A stretch of 26,755 nt of DNA from Anaerolineales bacterium (GCA_016928525.1 JAFGKO010000053.1:1-26755), one strand, 5' to 3'; shown: positions 1-7,977, counted from the first letter of the stretch. The notes: generated by a model not told the origin, from the letters alone. Program-made: numbers and translations.

Positions 1-159
1 AACGACGACACCAAGACCGGCAACGTGCAGGCTCTCTTCCTGCCTGTCGTCCAGGTTACCAAAGATAACGTCTACGACCTCATCGTGAAGAGTGGTTTCC
101 AGAGCTATGACGATGTCTATCGTGACATCCCTGAAGACCAGCGCCCTCCGAAACCCTAA
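1..159 (+). CDS. xylF: Xylose ABC transporter substrate-binding protein, C-terminal end (partial)
   Basis: This is the last 52 codons of a gene that begins outside the window; frame 1 is open to a TAA at 157-159. The residues LFLPVVQVTKDNVYDLIVKS, followed by GFQSYDDVY, match the C-terminus of periplasmic-binding-protein-like domains of the XylF/ChvE family, where a 'P-V-VTKDN' segment precedes the last helix. XylF proteins capture xylose outside the membrane and deliver it to the XylGH transporter. The identity is supported mainly by position: xylG, xylH, xylA and xylB follow in order. With only the tail visible, ligand-binding residues and the signal peptide cannot be checked, and another pentose or hexose binding protein is possible. 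Confidence 0.8.
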   Translation, partial: NDDTKTGNVQALFLPVVQVTKDNVYDLIVKSGFQSYDDVYRDIPEDQRPPKP

Positions 160-176
160 ACTATATTGCTGGATTA

Positions 177-202
177 CCCGGCCTCTCTTTTCAGGGGCCG
201 GG
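177..202 (+). promoter_or_regulatory. Intercistronic hairpin between xylF and xylG
   Basis: CCCGGCC (177-183) pairs perfectly with GGCCGGG (196-202). Two more closing pairs (T184-G195 wobble, C185-G194) leave an 8-nt loop. No T-run follows, so this is not a standard intrinsic terminator. Hairpins in this position usually protect the 3' end of an abundant binding-protein mRNA and reduce read-through into the transporter genes; that role is inferred. Confidence 0.65.
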
Positions 203-260
203 AATCCCGTTATGATATATCATCGACACAAGGTCTTGAAACTCGTTTGAGGAGTGCGTG

Positions 261-1817
261 ATGGATAATGATGTCATTCTCGAATTCAAAAATGTGACCA
301 AAAAATTCCCGGGGATCACCGCATTGGATGACGTATCGTTTTCCATTCGGCGGGGGGAGATCCATGGCATTTGCGGCGAGAACGGTGCAGGCAAATCCAC
401 GTTGATGAAAATCCTGTCCGGTGTTTATCCCTGGGGGACCTATGAAGGACAGGTCATTTATGAAGGGCAGGAATTGAAGCTGACTGCCGCCTCCATCCGC
501 CAGGCGGCGGAGGAGGGGATTGCGATCGTCTATCAGGAATTGACCCTGGTGCCCAGCATCACGGTCGGTGAAAACATCTATCTTGGAAAAGAACCAGCGA
601 CAAATGGAATTATCAATTGGGAGAAGCTCTACGCCGATACGCAGAAAGTGTTGGAAAAGTACCATCTGGACGTTCCGCCGAGGAGCATCGTGCGCCATCT
701 GGGTGTAGGCAAGATGCAAATGACGGAAATCGCCAAGGCGCTCGCGGAGGATGCCAAGATCCTGATCCTGGATGAACCGACCAGCGCACTTGCCGAAGCG
801 GAAATTGAACAACTGATGGAGATCCTGCGAGGTCTCAAACAGCATGGCGTTACATGCATTTACATAAGCCATAAACTGGATGAGTTTTTCCAGATCACAG
901 ATTCGATTACCGTGCTGCGCGACGGCAAGACGGTCATCACCCAGCCCACTACAAAACTGAATACTGAAATCCTGGTGCGCAACATGGTAGGACGCGAAAT
1001 GAAGGAACGCTTCCCCAAGGGCCATCGTAAACCTGGCGAGGTCATCCTCGAGGTTGAGGACCTGCATGCGCTCGATCCTCAGGACGCCAACTATGAGATT
1101 TTGAAGGGCGTGAGTTTCAACCTGCGCAAGGGTGAGATACTCGGCATTGCCGGCCTGATGGGTTCTGGGCGTACAGAACTGGTAATGACCATTTTTGGAG
1201 AATACGCCAAAATCAACCATGGCAGGATCAAAATGGAGGGAAAGGAGATTACCATCCGCAATTCGCGGGAAGCCATGCAGCATGGCATCAGCCTCGTGCC
1301 CGAGGATCGCAAAAGGCACGGATTGGTGCCGATCCAGTCCATCCTGCGCAATATTTCACTGGCTACCCTGGATCGCTTTGCCTCCTTTATGCGTATCGAC
1401 GACATGGCTGAATTAAAGGAGAGCACTGATTTTGCCAAAAGCCTGGCGATCAAAGCCTCCAACCTGCACGCCAAGGTGGATTCCCTCTCCGGTGGAAATC
1501 AGCAGAAGGTGGTGATTTCCAAATGGCTGATGTCCAAGCCAAAGGTGTTAATCATGGACGATCCCACACGGGGCATCGATGTAGGCACAAAATACGAGAT
1601 CTATAAGATCATGAATGATCTGAGCGAACAGGGCATGGCAATCATCATGATCTCTAGCGACCTGGAGGAGGTCCTGGGCATGAGTGACAGGATCATGGTC
1701 ATGTACGAGGATCGATCCGTCTGCACGCTCGATATTTCCGAGGCGACAGAGGAAAAGATCATGGCACTGGCAACAGGCACGGAAACAAATCATATTCCCG
1801 AAAGGCTACCCTCATGA
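261..1817 (+). CDS. xylG: Xylose ABC transporter ATP-binding protein
   Basis: This is a 518-residue tandem ATPase of the RbsA/XylG class that powers xylose import through XylH. NBD1 has Walker A GENGAGKST (residues 39-47), a degenerate signature LGVGKMQMTEIAKAL and Walker B ILILDEPTSAL (about 167-177). NBD2 has the degenerate P-loop GLMGSGRTE (298-306) normal for this family, the signature LSGGNQQK (409-416) and Walker B VLIMDDPTRGID. The length fits the family norm of roughly 500-515. ATG 261 is chosen over in-frame GTG 258 because the Shine-Dalgarno GAGGAG (249-254) lies 6 nt from ATG but only 3 nt from GTG. The stop overlaps the xylH start in an ATGA, so the two are probably translationally coupled. 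Sugar specificity is inferred from xylA and xylB nearby. Confidence 0.95.
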   Translation: MDNDVILEFKNVTKKFPGITALDDVSFSIRRGEIHGICGENGAGKSTLMKILSGVYPWGTYEGQVIYEGQELKLTAASIRQAAEEGIAIVYQELTLVPSITVGENIYLGKEPATNGIINWEKLYADTQKVLEKYHLDVPPRSIVRHLGVGKMQMTEIAKALAEDAKILILDEPTSALAEAEIEQLMEILRGLKQHGVTCIYISHKLDEFFQITDSITVLRDGKTVITQPTTKLNTEILVRNMVGREMKERFPKGHRKPGEVILEVEDLHALDPQDANYEILKGVSFNLRKGEILGIAGLMGSGRTELVMTIFGEYAKINHGRIKMEGKEITIRNSREAMQHGISLVPEDRKRHGLVPIQSILRNISLATLDRFASFMRIDDMAELKESTDFAKSLAIKASNLHAKVDSLSGGNQQKVVISKWLMSKPKVLIMDDPTRGIDVGTKYEIYKIMNDLSEQGMAIIMISSDLEEVLGMSDRIMVMYEDRSVCTLDISEATEEKIMALATGTETNHIPERLPS

Positions 1818-3019
1818 GTACAACAACCGCCTCTCCAACAACCGAGAAATCACCTTCCAAGATCAGCCTACTATCCCGCATCAATTTCCAGACTTACGGC
1901 CTGATCATTGCGTTGGTGGTCATTTGGCTCTTCTTCTTCTTTATGACCGACGGAATCTACCTCTCACCGCAGAACTTTTCTAACCTTTTCCGGCAGATGA
2001 CAATCACTGCAATATTGTCGGTCGGTATGGTGCTGGTCATGGTGGCCGGCCACATCGACTTGTCGGTGGGCAAGCTGGCAGGGTACATATCCGTCGTAGT
2101 GGCCTATCTACAAGCCTATACCTGGTACAAATACCTACCCGATGCGTCGCCGGTGCTGACCACGATCCTTTCTGTCCTGATCGGTCTGCTCGTTGGAACG
2201 CTCTACGGTATAGTGCAAGGGTACATCATCGCCTACCTGCGCGTGACTGCCTTCATTGTGACACTGGGCAGCATGTGGATCCTCAACGGGTTGATCCTGG
2301 TTCAAACGGCGGGCAAAACCATCCCCGCAAACCAGCCTCTCTTTTCCGAGATTGCGCAGGGGTATCTATCTCCTACAGTCGGTTGGATCGGCGCGGTTGT
2401 GGTTGCGGTGCTGATATTCGTGCTGATGTTCGATAGCAGGCGTAGAAAGACCCGATATGGTTTCAGCCTGGCACCGCTCGGGCTGGACCTGCTGAAGGCC
2501 GCATTCTATGCAGCACTGCTCTTCGGTTACGTGTTCTACGTCAATAAATACAGCGGGGTCCAGAACCCGGTGCTGCTGCTGGCAGTCATCGTCGTGATCG
2601 TTTCCTATGTTTCAAATAACACAAAGTTCGGCCGCTACGTCTATGCCGCCGGCGGTAACCGTGAGGCCACGCGGCTCTCAGGCATTAGCATCATCGGTAA
2701 CTCCTTCAAGATCTTTATTCTGATGGGATTCTTGTGTGCCGTTTCGGGTGTTGTGATGGCCTCTTACGTCGGATATGGAACGATCGCGGCAGGAGGCGGC
2801 TACGAACTCATTGCGATTGCAGCCTGCATCTTGGGTGGGACCTCCACCCTCGGTGGGGAAGGCACCATCGTCGGTGCCATGATCGGGGCGCTGATCATGG
2901 CCAGCCTGACCAACGGCCTACAGATCATGAACGTCCCGTCTGCCTGGCAGTATGTGCTTTCGGGCGTGGTGCTGGTGATTGCCGTGCTTGGCGATGTATA
3001 CTTGAAGCGGAACCGCTAA
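1814..3019 (+). CDS. xylH: Xylose ABC transporter permease
   Basis: This 401-residue polytopic permease belongs to the BPD_transp_2 (RbsC/XylH) family and forms the xylose channel energised by XylG. Many hydrophobic helices are visible, from YGLIIALVVIWLFFFFMTDG near residue 30 to the terminal AWQYVLSGVVLVIAVLGDVYL. Family motifs include GHIDLSVGKLAGY (about 80-92), RVTAFIVTLGSMWILNGLIL, the cytoplasmic GGNREATRLSGI loop, and GGTSTLGGEGTIVGAMIGAL near the C-terminus. As in XylH proteins it is longer than RbsC, with an extra charged loop (DSRRRKTRYG) around residue 210. It overlaps xylG by 4 nt. A short hairpin (CGCCAG 3042-3047 with CTGGCG 3054-3059) lies downstream but has no T-tract, so transcription may continue toward xylA. 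Confidence 0.93.
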   Translation: MSTTTASPTTEKSPSKISLLSRINFQTYGLIIALVVIWLFFFFMTDGIYLSPQNFSNLFRQMTITAILSVGMVLVMVAGHIDLSVGKLAGYISVVVAYLQAYTWYKYLPDASPVLTTILSVLIGLLVGTLYGIVQGYIIAYLRVTAFIVTLGSMWILNGLILVQTAGKTIPANQPLFSEIAQGYLSPTVGWIGAVVVAVLIFVLMFDSRRRKTRYGFSLAPLGLDLLKAAFYAALLFGYVFYVNKYSGVQNPVLLLAVIVVIVSYVSNNTKFGRYVYAAGGNREATRLSGISIIGNSFKIFILMGFLCAVSGVVMASYVGYGTIAAGGGYELIAIAACILGGTSTLGGEGTIVGAMIGALIMASLTNGLQIMNVPSAWQYVLSGVVLVIAVLGDVYLKRNR

Positions 3020-3268
3020 CTCATCCGGAGGACAGGGCTGCCGCCAGGTTATTCTGGCGACATGCCCACTTTGGAAAGCATAGACACGCTCCCAAACGTA
3101 AGATTGACACGCTGATCACTGCCATCCCGAACAATGGGGCGCAGATATTAAATGTCGAAGCTGCAAGATAGTATCTTTCGAAGGTCATTGCGTTCCTTGG
3201 CTGTTTATGCCGATGAATATTTCAAGAAGAATTGCTAAAATCACTCACACTCCTAGGAGGTTTTACTA

Positions 3269-4435
3269 ATGTCTGACTATACCCCCAAACCGGAACACAA
3301 ATTTACTTTCGGATTATGGACAGTTGGAAACATCGGTCGCGATCCCTTCGGCGGCCCGACTCGTACCGCAAAGACCCCTGCCGAACTGGTTTACCTGCTC
3401 GGTGAAGTCGGCGCGTACGGCGTTAATTTCCATGACAATGACCTGATTCCGATTGACGCCACACCCGCCGAATCCGAAGCCATCAAGAAAGACTTCCGTA
3501 AGGCGCTGGCGGATACAGGATTGGTTGTTCCAATGGCGACCACCAACCTGTTTGGCGATCCGATTTTCAAAGATGGCGCTTTCACCAGCAATGACCCTAA
3601 AGTCCGCGCTTACGCAATCCAAAAGACGCTAAACGCCATCGATCTGGGCGTGGAATTCGGCGCTAAAATCTACGTCTTCTGGGGCGGACGAGAAGGCACC
3701 GAGACGGATTCATCCAAGAACACTGTGGAAGCTATCAAGCGCAACCGTGAAGCCATGAATTTCTTCTGCGAATACGCGCTCGACCAAGGCTACGATCTGA
3801 AATTTGCCCTCGAAGCCAAGCCTAACGAACCGCGCGCCGACCTCTACAACCCCACCACCGGTCACATGCTGGCCTTCATCGCAACCCTCGACCATCCTGA
3901 GATGGTTGGCGTCAACCCCGAAGTAGCGCACGAGCACATGGCGGGTATCAACTTCATGCATGGCGTGGCCCAGGCCTGGGAAGCAGGTAAGCTCTTCCAC
4001 ATCGACCTGAACGACCAGTACCCCGGCCGCTATGACCAGGACCTGCGATTTGGCTCACGTGACATTAAAGCCGCTTTCTACCTGGTCAAATTCCTTGAAG
4101 GCGTTGGTTACGAGGGTTCACGTCACTTCGACGCTCATGCCTACCGCACCGAAGATTTCGAAGGCGTCAAGGACTTTGCGCGCGGCTGCATGCGCACCTA
4201 TCTCATCCTGAAAGAGAAGGCTGCCCAGTTCAACGCCGACAGGGAAATCCAGGCGCTACTGGCGGAGATCAACGCTGACGACGGCTCGATGAGCCAGTAT
4301 TTTGGTAAGTACAGCGCCGAAAAAGCCAAAGCGCTCAAAGCCCAGCCATTCGACCGTTTGACCATCAGCGCAAAGGGGTTAAAATACGAGCGCCTCGACC
4401 AATTGACCATCGACCTGCTGCTCGGCGTCCGCTAA
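3269..4435 (+). CDS. xylA: Xylose isomerase (class I)
   Basis: This 388-residue TIM-barrel enzyme interconverts D-xylose and D-xylulose in the cytoplasm. Catalytic motifs are visible: FHDND with the His/Asp pair at H55 and D58, [10 protein letters not shown], the metal-binding Glu/Lys stretch [25 protein letters not shown], and the metal-site aspartates in HIDLNDQ and RHFDAHAYR. Length and motif spacing match the short actinobacterial-type class I enzymes (about 385-395 aa), not the roughly 440-aa class II enzymes. The start is supported by a near-perfect Shine-Dalgarno TAGGAGG (3254-3260) 8 nt upstream of ATG. The 249-nt leader after xylH holds no convincing gene and no clear promoter, so it is unclear whether xylA is read from the transporter message or its own promoter. 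Confidence 0.97.
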   Translation: MSDYTPKPEHKFTFGLWTVGNIGRDPFGGPTRTAKTPAELVYLLGEVGAYGVNFHDNDLIPIDATPAESEAIKKDFRKALADTGLVVPMATTNLFGDPIFKDGAFTSNDPKVRAYAIQKTLNAIDLGVEFGAKIYVFWGGREGTETDSSKNTVEAIKRNREAMNFFCEYALDQGYDLKFALEAKPNEPRADLYNPTTGHMLAFIATLDHPEMVGVNPEVAHEHMAGINFMHGVAQAWEAGKLFHIDLNDQYPGRYDQDLRFGSRDIKAAFYLVKFLEGVGYEGSRHFDAHAYRTEDFEGVKDFARGCMRTYLILKEKAAQFNADREIQALLAEINADDGSMSQYFGKYSAEKAKALKAQPFDRLTISAKGLKYERLDQLTIDLLLGVR

Positions 4436-4443
4436 AGCTGGCG

Positions 4444-4483
4444 AAGGGAGAGATGTTCCTTAGCATCTCTCCCTTCTTATTTT
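4444..4483 (+). terminator. Rho-independent terminator after xylA
   Basis: A perfect 12-bp stem (AAGGGAGAGATG 4444-4455 with CATCTCTCCCTT 4464-4475) has an 8-nt loop and is followed by CTTATTTT. It begins 8 nt after the xylA stop. Its right arm and tail overlap the promoter of the next gene. Confidence 0.88.
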
Positions 4484-4488
4484 ATAAT
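4460..4488 (+). promoter_or_regulatory. Promoter of the mutarotase-like gene, probably leaderless
   Basis: A perfect -10 box TATAAT lies at 4483-4488. TTAGCA (4460-4465), 17 bp upstream, matches 4 of 6 bases of the -35 consensus. The start codon is at 4497, only 8 nt after the -10 box. A start site at the usual distance would fall within 1-3 nt of the ATG, leaving no room for a Shine-Dalgarno site, and none is present. Confidence 0.6.
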
Positions 4489-4496
4489 ACACCCTT

Positions 4497-5381
4497 ATGA
4501 ACACCACAAAATTCCTTGATCTCGATTGCGTTCCCCTTGAGAATGCTTCGCTCAGTTTGCTGGTTGCCCAGTCGGTGGGACCGCGTATTGTCTCTCTGCG
4601 CTTTAAGGGCGGGGAAAACCTGTTCGCCGAACTACCCGATTTTACGGCCGAACGTCCCGATGGCGTGATGTATCGCTTCTACGGGGGGCATCGTCTGTGG
4701 CATGCCCCCGAAAACATGCCCCGTACCTACGCTCTGGATGATCAACCTGTAGAAATTGTTCCGACTCGCAACGGCCTGTCCATCACGCAGCAGGTCGAAG
4801 TTCAGACCGGGATCGAGAAGTCCATCCAAATCTCGCTCGCGGATGATAAACCGCAGGCCATCCTCGGCCATACATTGACTAACCGTGGCTTGTGGCCGGT
4901 GGAGTGCGCGCCCTGGACAATCACCCAGCTAAAAACCGGCGGGGTGGCGATCCTACCCCAATCACGGGAGCAGACCGAATTCCTGCCGAACCGCTCGCTG
5001 GCGCTCTGGCCGTATACCGATATTGCCAGCCCGCATGTGACCTGGGGCAACCGCTTTATTCTTGTCCGCGCCCAAATGCAAACCGCTTTCAAAGTCGGCT
5101 TCCCCAACCCGCGCGGTTGGCTGGCCTATTGGCTGGACGGCACGCTGTTCGTCAAGCGGGCAGCCTTTGACGCGCAGGCAGCCTATTACGATTTCGGCAG
5201 TTCGAGCGAATGCTACTGTAACGACCAGTTCCTGGAGCTGGAAACCCTGGCCCCGATTGGCACGTTGGCTCCTGGCGAGTCTGCTACGCACACCGAGACC
5301 TGGGAGCTTTACGCAGATGTCGATTTCCCAACAGATGAAGACGCGGTACAGGGGATCATCGAAAAACTGGGATTGGAGTGA
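4497..5381 (+). CDS. DUF4380-like protein, candidate aldose (xylose) mutarotase
   Basis: This 294-residue soluble protein has no signal peptide. Its composition and motifs fit the DUF4380 / galactose-mutarotase-like beta-sandwich group: an N-terminal VGPRIVSLRFKGGENLF strand pair, GGHRLWHAPE (63-72), a central LTNRGLWPVECAPWTITQL, and CNDQFLELETLAPIGTLAPG (241-260), which resembles the substrate-facing end of aldose-epimerase folds. Mutarotases interconvert sugar anomers using a His base and a Glu; H65, H69 and the Glu residues near 247-249 are candidates, but this is inference. Its place between xylA and xylB, 3 nt from xylB, suggests supplying the xylose anomer used by XylA or XylB. It has no Shine-Dalgarno; see the leaderless promoter. 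An unrelated carbohydrate-binding role cannot be excluded. Confidence 0.75.
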   Translation: MNTTKFLDLDCVPLENASLSLLVAQSVGPRIVSLRFKGGENLFAELPDFTAERPDGVMYRFYGGHRLWHAPENMPRTYALDDQPVEIVPTRNGLSITQQVEVQTGIEKSIQISLADDKPQAILGHTLTNRGLWPVECAPWTITQLKTGGVAILPQSREQTEFLPNRSLALWPYTDIASPHVTWGNRFILVRAQMQTAFKVGFPNPRGWLAYWLDGTLFVKRAAFDAQAAYYDFGSSSECYCNDQFLELETLAPIGTLAPGESATHTETWELYADVDFPTDEDAVQGIIEKLGLE

Positions 5382-5384
5382 GAA

Positions 5385-6875
5385 ATGGCCTGTTTTATCG
5401 GCATCGACACCTCAACGACCGCCACCAAAGCCCTGCTGATCGATGAAAACGGTCAGGTGCTGGGCGTGGCCTCGAACGAATATCCATACGAAACCCCACA
5501 ACCGCTATGGAGCGAACAGGACCCGGCCCTGTGGTGGCACGGCACCACCCAGAGCATCCGCCAGGTGTTGGCCAAAACCGGTGTGGACGCGGCGACGGTC
5601 AAAGGTATTGGCCTAACCGGGCAAATGCACGGCTTGGTTTTATTAGATGAAAAAGGCGACGTGCTGCGCCCGGCAATCTTGTGGAACGACCAGCGTACCG
5701 GCCCGCAATGTGATGCCATCCGCCTCAAACTCGGACGAGAGAAGCTGATCCAGATCACAGGCAACGACGCGCTGACAGGTTTTACCGCTCCGAAGATCCT
5801 GTGGGTGCAGGAACATGAACCCGAGATCTGGAAGCAGGCGCGCCACATCCTATTGCCGAAAGATTATGTACGTTATAAATTGACAAGCGAATTCGCCAGC
5901 GACCGGGCTGGTGGCGCGGGTACGATCCTGTTCGATCTTGCCAAACGAGATTGGTCGCCCGAAGTGCTGGCTGCGCTCGACATCCCTGCAGAATACTTGC
6001 CCAAGACTTTCGAAGGGACGGATGTCACTGGCACGCTGACACCCACCGTGGCAAACGACCTGGGTCTGCCTGCAGGCATCCCTGTGTTTGGCGGCGGCGG
6101 AGATCAGGCCGCTAGCGCGGTTGGCACGGGTGCAGTGCGCGCAGGAGTGGTTTCGCTCAGCCTGGGTACTTCTGGCGTGGTCTTTGCCACCACCGATGGT
6201 CCGGCCATCGAACCAGAAGGGCGCTTGCACGCCTTCTGTCATTCCGTGCCCGGCAAGTGGCACTTTATGGGCGTGATGCTTTCCGCGGCAGGCAGTCTGC
6301 GCTGGCATCGGGATACTTTTGCGCCCAACACGGATTACGATACCCTGCTCGCGCCCGTGGCGGATATTCTGCCCGGCAGCGATGGCCTGTTCTTCCTGCC
6401 CTACCTGACCGGCGAACGCACCCCGCATCCCGATCCACTGGCGCGCGGCGCTTTCGTCGGCCTGACCGTGCGACATGGCTTCGCCCATCTGACACGGGCC
6501 GTACTCGAAGGGGTTTCATTCGGATTGCGCGATAGTTTTGAACTGATGAAGGGGGCTGGATTGAAGGACATCTCCCAGGTGCGCGTGACCGGGGGTGGGG
6601 CGCGCAGCCCATTCTGGCGACAAATCCTGGCGGACGTGCTCCAGGCGGAACTGGTGACAGTCAACACAACCGAAGGGGCAGCCTACGGAGCGGCCCTATT
6701 AGCGGCGGCAGGCTCGGGCGCGTTCCGAAGCGTAGAGGCCGCCTGTGATGCGACCATCCAGATCACAGGCACGACCAGTCCGGGGACGAATCAGTCCGTC
6801 TATAATGAAATTTATCCCTTGTATCGTGAGCTTTACCCGGCCCTGCGGCCGACCTTCAATGCTGTTGCGGCATGA
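5385..6875 (+). CDS. xylB: Xylulokinase
   Basis: This 496-residue FGGY-family kinase phosphorylates D-xylulose to xylulose 5-phosphate, feeding the pentose phosphate pathway. Both ATPase-fold lobes are complete: FIGIDTSTTATKALLID (4-20) with phosphate-loop Asp8; GQMHGLVLLDEKG (79-91); AILWNDQRTGPQC; GGGGDQAASAVGTGAV (236-251) with catalytic-base candidate Asp240, equivalent to Asp233 of E. coli XylB; FLPYLTGERTPHPDPLARG; and VTGGGARSPFW of the ATP site. The length is typical. The start lies 3 nt after the upstream stop; GGAG (5375-5378) is 6 nt from ATG, which suggests translational coupling to the mutarotase-like gene. The C-terminal segment after about 440 is ordinary and the gene shows no damage. 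Confidence 0.96.
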   Translation: MACFIGIDTSTTATKALLIDENGQVLGVASNEYPYETPQPLWSEQDPALWWHGTTQSIRQVLAKTGVDAATVKGIGLTGQMHGLVLLDEKGDVLRPAILWNDQRTGPQCDAIRLKLGREKLIQITGNDALTGFTAPKILWVQEHEPEIWKQARHILLPKDYVRYKLTSEFASDRAGGAGTILFDLAKRDWSPEVLAALDIPAEYLPKTFEGTDVTGTLTPTVANDLGLPAGIPVFGGGGDQAASAVGTGAVRAGVVSLSLGTSGVVFATTDGPAIEPEGRLHAFCHSVPGKWHFMGVMLSAAGSLRWHRDTFAPNTDYDTLLAPVADILPGSDGLFFLPYLTGERTPHPDPLARGAFVGLTVRHGFAHLTRAVLEGVSFGLRDSFELMKGAGLKDISQVRVTGGGARSPFWRQILADVLQAELVTVNTTEGAAYGAALLAAAGSGAFRSVEAACDATIQITGTTSPGTNQSVYNEIYPLYRELYPALRPTFNAVAA

Positions 6876-6909
6876 GAGACAGAATCCTATAAAATAATAC
6901 GAGTAACAC

Positions 6910-6934
6910 AAAACCGCCAGAGATGGCGGTTTTT
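6910..6934 (+). terminator. Rho-independent terminator after xylB
   Basis: ACCGCCA (6913-6919) pairs with TGGCGGT (6924-6930) around a GAGA loop. Three A-T pairs extend the stem into the flanking A-run and T-run, and the transcript ends in TTTTT. It closes the xylose locus. Confidence 0.88.
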
Positions 6935-6945
6935 GCGTTTAACAA

Positions 6946-6997
6946 CACAATTTCTTCATAAAATCCAAGCTTTTTCTTTATTGTCCTTTTCTATACT
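6946..6997 (+). promoter_or_regulatory. Promoter of the VTC gene with tandem 11-bp PhoP-box-like half-sites
   Basis: TATACT (6992-6997) is the -10 box; no good -35 box sits 17 bp upstream. Upstream there are half-sites in an 11-bp register: AACACA (6944), TTCATA (6955), a degenerate one (6966) and TTTATT (6977). The block 6946-6966 matches 13361-13381 upstream of the first adaptor gene at 18 of 21 positions, and both lie exactly 25 bp before a TATACT. Such spacing is typical of OmpR/PhoB-family activators. The start codon is only 9 nt beyond the -10 box, so the message is probably leaderless. Confidence 0.6.
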
Positions 6998-7006
6998 TTT
7001 GCCAAG

Positions 7007-7849
7007 ATGAACAACCTCAGTCACACCATTCACAAGTTCAACCGTTTTGAGCTGAAATACCTGATCACCCTGCAACAGGCCGCGCAGTTCAAGTCGGCAC
7101 TGCGTCCCTACCTGGTCCCTGACGAATACGGTAACAACAATGGACGTTACGCGCTAACCAGCCTGTACTACGACTCGCCTGACCTGCGCTGCTACTGGGA
7201 AAAGGAGTACGGGTTGCGCTTCCGGCGCAAGCTGCGCATTCGCCGCTACGAAACGGACGAACCGCTGACCGAGGAAACGCCCGTTTTCCTGGAGATCAAA
7301 CAGCGCATCGACCGCGTCACCCAGAAGCGACGAGCTATTCTGACCTATGGCGACGCCCTACGGCTGTGTAATGACCGGCAGATTCCCGACTATTTGTCCG
7401 AAGACCAGACTTTCATCAATGAGGTTTACGTCTTCCTGTGGCAATACAACCTGCGCCCGATGAGCATCGTGCGTTACGACCGCCAGGCTTTCATCGGAAC
7501 CGAATATGACATCGGCCTGCGCGTTACCTTTGACGCCTCACTCTCATTCCAGTCTCATCGACTGCACCTGCACGAAGAACCATCTTCCCTGCCGATGCTT
7601 TCCCCCAACCAGGTGGTGATGGAGATCAAGGTCAACGAGCGCATGCCCAACTGGCTGACAGAACTGATCGCAGACCACAACCTGAAAATGGTGCGCATCA
7701 GCAAATACTGCCGCAGCATCGAAGCGGCCCAGAAGATGCCCTCCTTACGCTGGCGTAACCTGCCTGCAGAAAGTTCGGAAGATGTGCTCGCTTCGAGCCT
7801 GTCCGTGTTCAGCAAGCTGGATCAGAAAATGGGCATTAGAAGGCAATAA
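7007..7849 (+). CDS. VTC-domain polyphosphate polymerase-like protein
   Basis: This 280-residue protein carries one VTC domain (PF09359), the tunnel-shaped catalytic domain of yeast Vtc4 that makes polyphosphate from ATP. Basic tunnel residues expected of the fold are visible: RFELKYLI (13-20, Lys17), LYYDSPDL (53-60), the Arg/Lys-rich RFRRKLRIRRY (71-81), FLEIKQR (94-100) and KRR (107-109). A later VVMEIKVNERMP strand supplies the second acidic/basic pair, and RISKYCRSIE closes the fold. There is no SPX domain and no membrane segment. Bacterial VTC proteins commonly sit next to DUF4956 and CotH or Cthe_2159-type genes, as here. No Shine-Dalgarno precedes the ATG. Catalysis is inferred from the family, not shown. 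Confidence 0.9.
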   Translation: MNNLSHTIHKFNRFELKYLITLQQAAQFKSALRPYLVPDEYGNNNGRYALTSLYYDSPDLRCYWEKEYGLRFRRKLRIRRYETDEPLTEETPVFLEIKQRIDRVTQKRRAILTYGDALRLCNDRQIPDYLSEDQTFINEVYVFLWQYNLRPMSIVRYDRQAFIGTEYDIGLRVTFDASLSFQSHRLHLHEEPSSLPMLSPNQVVMEIKVNERMPNWLTELIADHNLKMVRISKYCRSIEAAQKMPSLRWRNLPAESSEDVLASSLSVFSKLDQKMGIRRQ

Positions 7850-7856
7850 ATTAAAC

Positions 7857-7960
7857 GATGTCATTGCGAGCGAACGGAGTGAGCGTGGCAATCTCCCACC
7901 GAGTAGCGCATACCGATTAACCGGAGATTGCTTCTGGCCTTCGGCCATCGCAATGACAAA
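7857..7960 (+). repeat. Palindromic intergenic repeat (about 100 bp, REP/MITE-like)
   Basis: The outer inverted repeat TGTCATTGCGA (7859-7869) pairs with TCGCAATGACA (7948-7958). An inner one, GCAATCTCC (7888-7896), pairs with GGAGATTGC (7923-7931), and a small GGCC-TTC-GGCC hairpin lies between the right arms. It fills nearly all of the gap between the VTC and DUF4956 genes. From memory, elements of the form 'GTCATTGCGAG ... GGCAATCTCC ... GGAGATTGC ... CGCAATGAC' occur dispersed in many bacterial genomes, including Chloroflexota. A non-autonomous mobile element is likely, but no second copy lies in this window. Confidence 0.75.
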
Positions 7961-7977
7961 AAATTCGGAGGCTCCTC

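Noticed and set aside
210..1319. Long open frame on the minus strand (369 codons) opposite xylG
   Set aside because: It lies entirely antisense to a fully motif-supported ATPase gene, has no recognisable domain, and its composition is that expected of a complement-strand shadow.
3042..3059. CGCCAG/CTGGCG hairpin after xylH as a terminator
   Set aside because: Only six base pairs and followed by ACATGCCCA, not a T-run; it does not meet terminator criteria.
3020..3268. Possible XylR operator, promoter or riboswitch upstream of xylA
   Set aside because: No extended palindrome, no convincing -35/-10 pair and no known aptamer core could be seen; the 2734-3171 frame crossing it is a shadow of xylH.
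5850..6488. Minus-strand open frame (212 codons) opposite xylB
   Set aside because: Antisense to conserved FGGY-kinase motifs; no domain, no ribosome site, His/Arg/Gln-rich shadow composition.
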